Positions 61,236 to 64,000 of a stretch of DNA of 64,000 nt are shown piece by piece (within the stretch, counting starts at the first letter, position 1; every line of letters begins with the position of its first letter). Source of the DNA: SXTU01 sp964496695 (GTDB lineage: Bacteria; Verrucomicrobiota; Verrucomicrobiia; Limisphaerales; SXTU01); assembly GCA_964496695.1 (NCBI GenBank), contig CAZCBE010000020.1, positions 9,553 to 73,552 on the forward strand, given 5' to 3'. The notes below the pieces were generated by a model that was given only the letters and a program-made list of their open reading frames with translations, had not been told where the DNA came from and did not search any database. The translations under genes and the position numbers were made by a program.

Positions 61236-61263
61236 CGTGAAGCGGAGTTGCTCGCAGCGCCGT

Positions 61264-62919
<1,656 letters not shown>

Positions 62920-64000
62920 ACGGACTTATGTGTAACTGCGGGGAGACTAGGCGGGCGAAGGGCCCGGCGAAGAATCCATTGCCTAACGACCGACGTTGCA
63001 GGGCAACGGAGGTTGAAGGTTAGGTTGCGTTGTTGACCGACGTTTCTCAGCCTCTATGAACATCCACACACGTGGCGTTCAGGCGGGGCGGACAGTAGCG
63101 GGCGGGCGGCGGCTGGCAAGGCGTATTTCACCGCAGCGACCGGGGCGGGCGCATCCGCGCACTGCCCCCGGAGCGCGGCACCCCGGGCCGCAGCGGCCAC
63201 CCAAGGTTTCCGCAGCAAGGACTTTCCGGCCTGATTGGGCGGTCGTGGACACTGCAAGCCGGGACGGCTCGTGCTTCCGGGCGGCACGCCGAGACGTCCG
63301 ACCGGGGCAGGGCCTTCTGACCCCATCCGAATGGCGGTGGCGCGCAGCACCCCCCCTCCGCTTGGCGGAGGAGAACACCATAACGACCACCACTGCCCGT
63401 TTTCCCAATGGCTTCGTTTCGCAAAATCCGCTTCTGCGTCCGCGCCCCTGCGATGCCCCCCGTGCCTTGCCCCCTTCGTGTTCATTGGTGTCCTTTCGTG
63501 GTTTCCAATTGGCTTCGTTTGGCAAATTCCCTTGGCACCTGCCCGCGCGCCCCGCCCGCCCTCCATGCACATCCCATTTGAATACAAATACTTGTGGAAA
63601 ACCGGCCAATCCTCCTGCGCGCTCGCAATGGCTTCGTTTCGCAAAAAACCGGTGTGCAACCACCTGCCGTCCCATGCCGCTTCCAGAGCGCCGATCCCCG
63701 CTAGGCGTGATCCCGTCCCTCCGGTCGCACTCCACACCCAGTTGGCTTCGTTCTGCAAAATCCCCTCTGTGTCCGTCCTGCGGTGCCAACCCCCTCGCTT
63801 GCTCCTTCGTGTTCATTCGTGGTTTCCAATTGGCTTCGTTTCGCAAAATCCCTCTGCGTCTGTCCCGCCTCTGCGGTGCAAATCCTCCCTCCGTGCCCCC
63901 TTCGTGTTCATGCGTGGTTTCCGATCGGCCTCCTCCGGCCCCCTGAGCCGGAACGATGCAGTTGAACGCGCATAGATGATGCAGTTTCCCGCATTCAGGC
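62920..64000. other. Gene-free stretch with interspersed repeats
   Basis: About 1.08 kb without a supported gene. It contains the direct-repeat block at 63404-63930; upstream of rpsA (to about 63056) two copies of GACCGACGTT(T/G) occur. Long frames here, such as the one at 63079-63846 on the minus strand, are translated repeats. Confidence 0.7.
63404..63930. repeat. Dispersed direct repeats (TGGCTTCGTTTCGCAAAA family)
   Basis: The core TGGCTTCGTTTCGCAAAATC occurs with small changes near 63409, 63510, 63629, 63743 and 63830. The extended unit CTTCGTGTTCATTCGTGGTTTCCAATT precedes it near 63470, 63804 and, without the core, 63900. Spacing is uneven (about 85-120 bp), and the spacers are unrelated. 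Confidence 0.88.

Noticed and set aside
63079..63846. Minus-strand frame with NEANWK and FCETKP segments
   Set aside because: These are translations of the dispersed direct repeats; no stable protein pattern.
63404..63930. Possible CRISPR array
   Set aside because: Repeat length and spacing vary, the units are fragmentary and no cas gene is present.

Overview
The window looks like a chromosomal segment of a high-GC (mid-60s percent by eye) Gram-negative bacterium of the Verrucomicrobiota, most likely the Pedosphaera/Limisphaerales group. This is inferred from gene content: many secreted PVC-superphylum families (a Tat-exported DUF1501 protein, PQQ-like beta-propellers, a DUF6797/sorbosone-dehydrogenase-like protein, a G8-domain beta-helix protein, a LemA-GIDE fusion, SGNH esterases, a sialidase), C-rich start-codon contexts with few Shine-Dalgarno sequences, and an unusually heavy load of interspersed repeats.

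Layout. 1-6.6 kb: a secreted DUF2341/LamG/sialate-O-acetylesterase-like protein open at the left edge (minus strand) behind an enolase-superfamily gene; an IS200/REP-associated tyrosine transposase between inverted palindromic flanks; a neutral-ceramidase-like secreted protein; tRNA-Thr. 7.3-16.5 kb: a minus-strand lipid and envelope cluster: MarR regulator, LplT-like lysophospholipid transporter, apolipoprotein N-acyltransferase, bifunctional acyltransferase/acyl-ACP synthetase, a small membrane protein, a lipase, an amidohydrolase and an alpha/beta hydrolase. 17-20 kb: LemA-GIDE protein, a single-domain response regulator and a membrane-anchored hydrolase. 20.4-31.6 kb: pyrH, then three large sensor kinases and glycolate oxidase subunits glcE and glcF. 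31.6-39.9 kb: small hypotheticals, an SDR oxidoreductase, a CAT-anticodon tRNA, an arsM-like methyltransferase, a YjbR-type protein, a sialidase-SGNH pair, a YgjP-type metallopeptidase and a response regulator. 40-50.5 kb: secreted esterase and dehydrogenase-like proteins, a PQQ propeller, a nucleotidyltransferase-like/coiled-coil pair and a DUF1501 protein. 50.6-62.9 kb: DUF3500 protein, RlmI-like methyltransferase, TPR-YaiO outer-membrane protein, LRR protein, another PQQ propeller, an amidohydrolase plus G8 pair, and rpsA. 63-64 kb: a gene-free block of repeats.

The most distinctive feature is the repeat ecology. At least ten families of palindromic or inverted-repeat elements (about 50-300 bp) and a set of tandem 7-bp repeats lie between genes and also inside reading frames without breaking them. 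In-frame copies interrupt an alpha/beta hydrolase, the acyl-ACP synthetase (two insertions), the DUF6797 protein, GlcF, the DUF1501 protein, and the N-termini of the Lnt and PQQ proteins. One palindrome sits between two copies of the lplT start region. One family coincides with a 10-N assembly gap. Only one candidate mobilising enzyme, the REP-associated transposase, is present.

The genes describe a degrader of complex organic matter: secreted esterases, a sialidase, sialate-O-acetylesterase, a beta-helix protein and a ceramidase-like enzyme, together with phospholipid recycling and several sensory histidine kinases. No CRISPR array, rRNA or prophage was seen.
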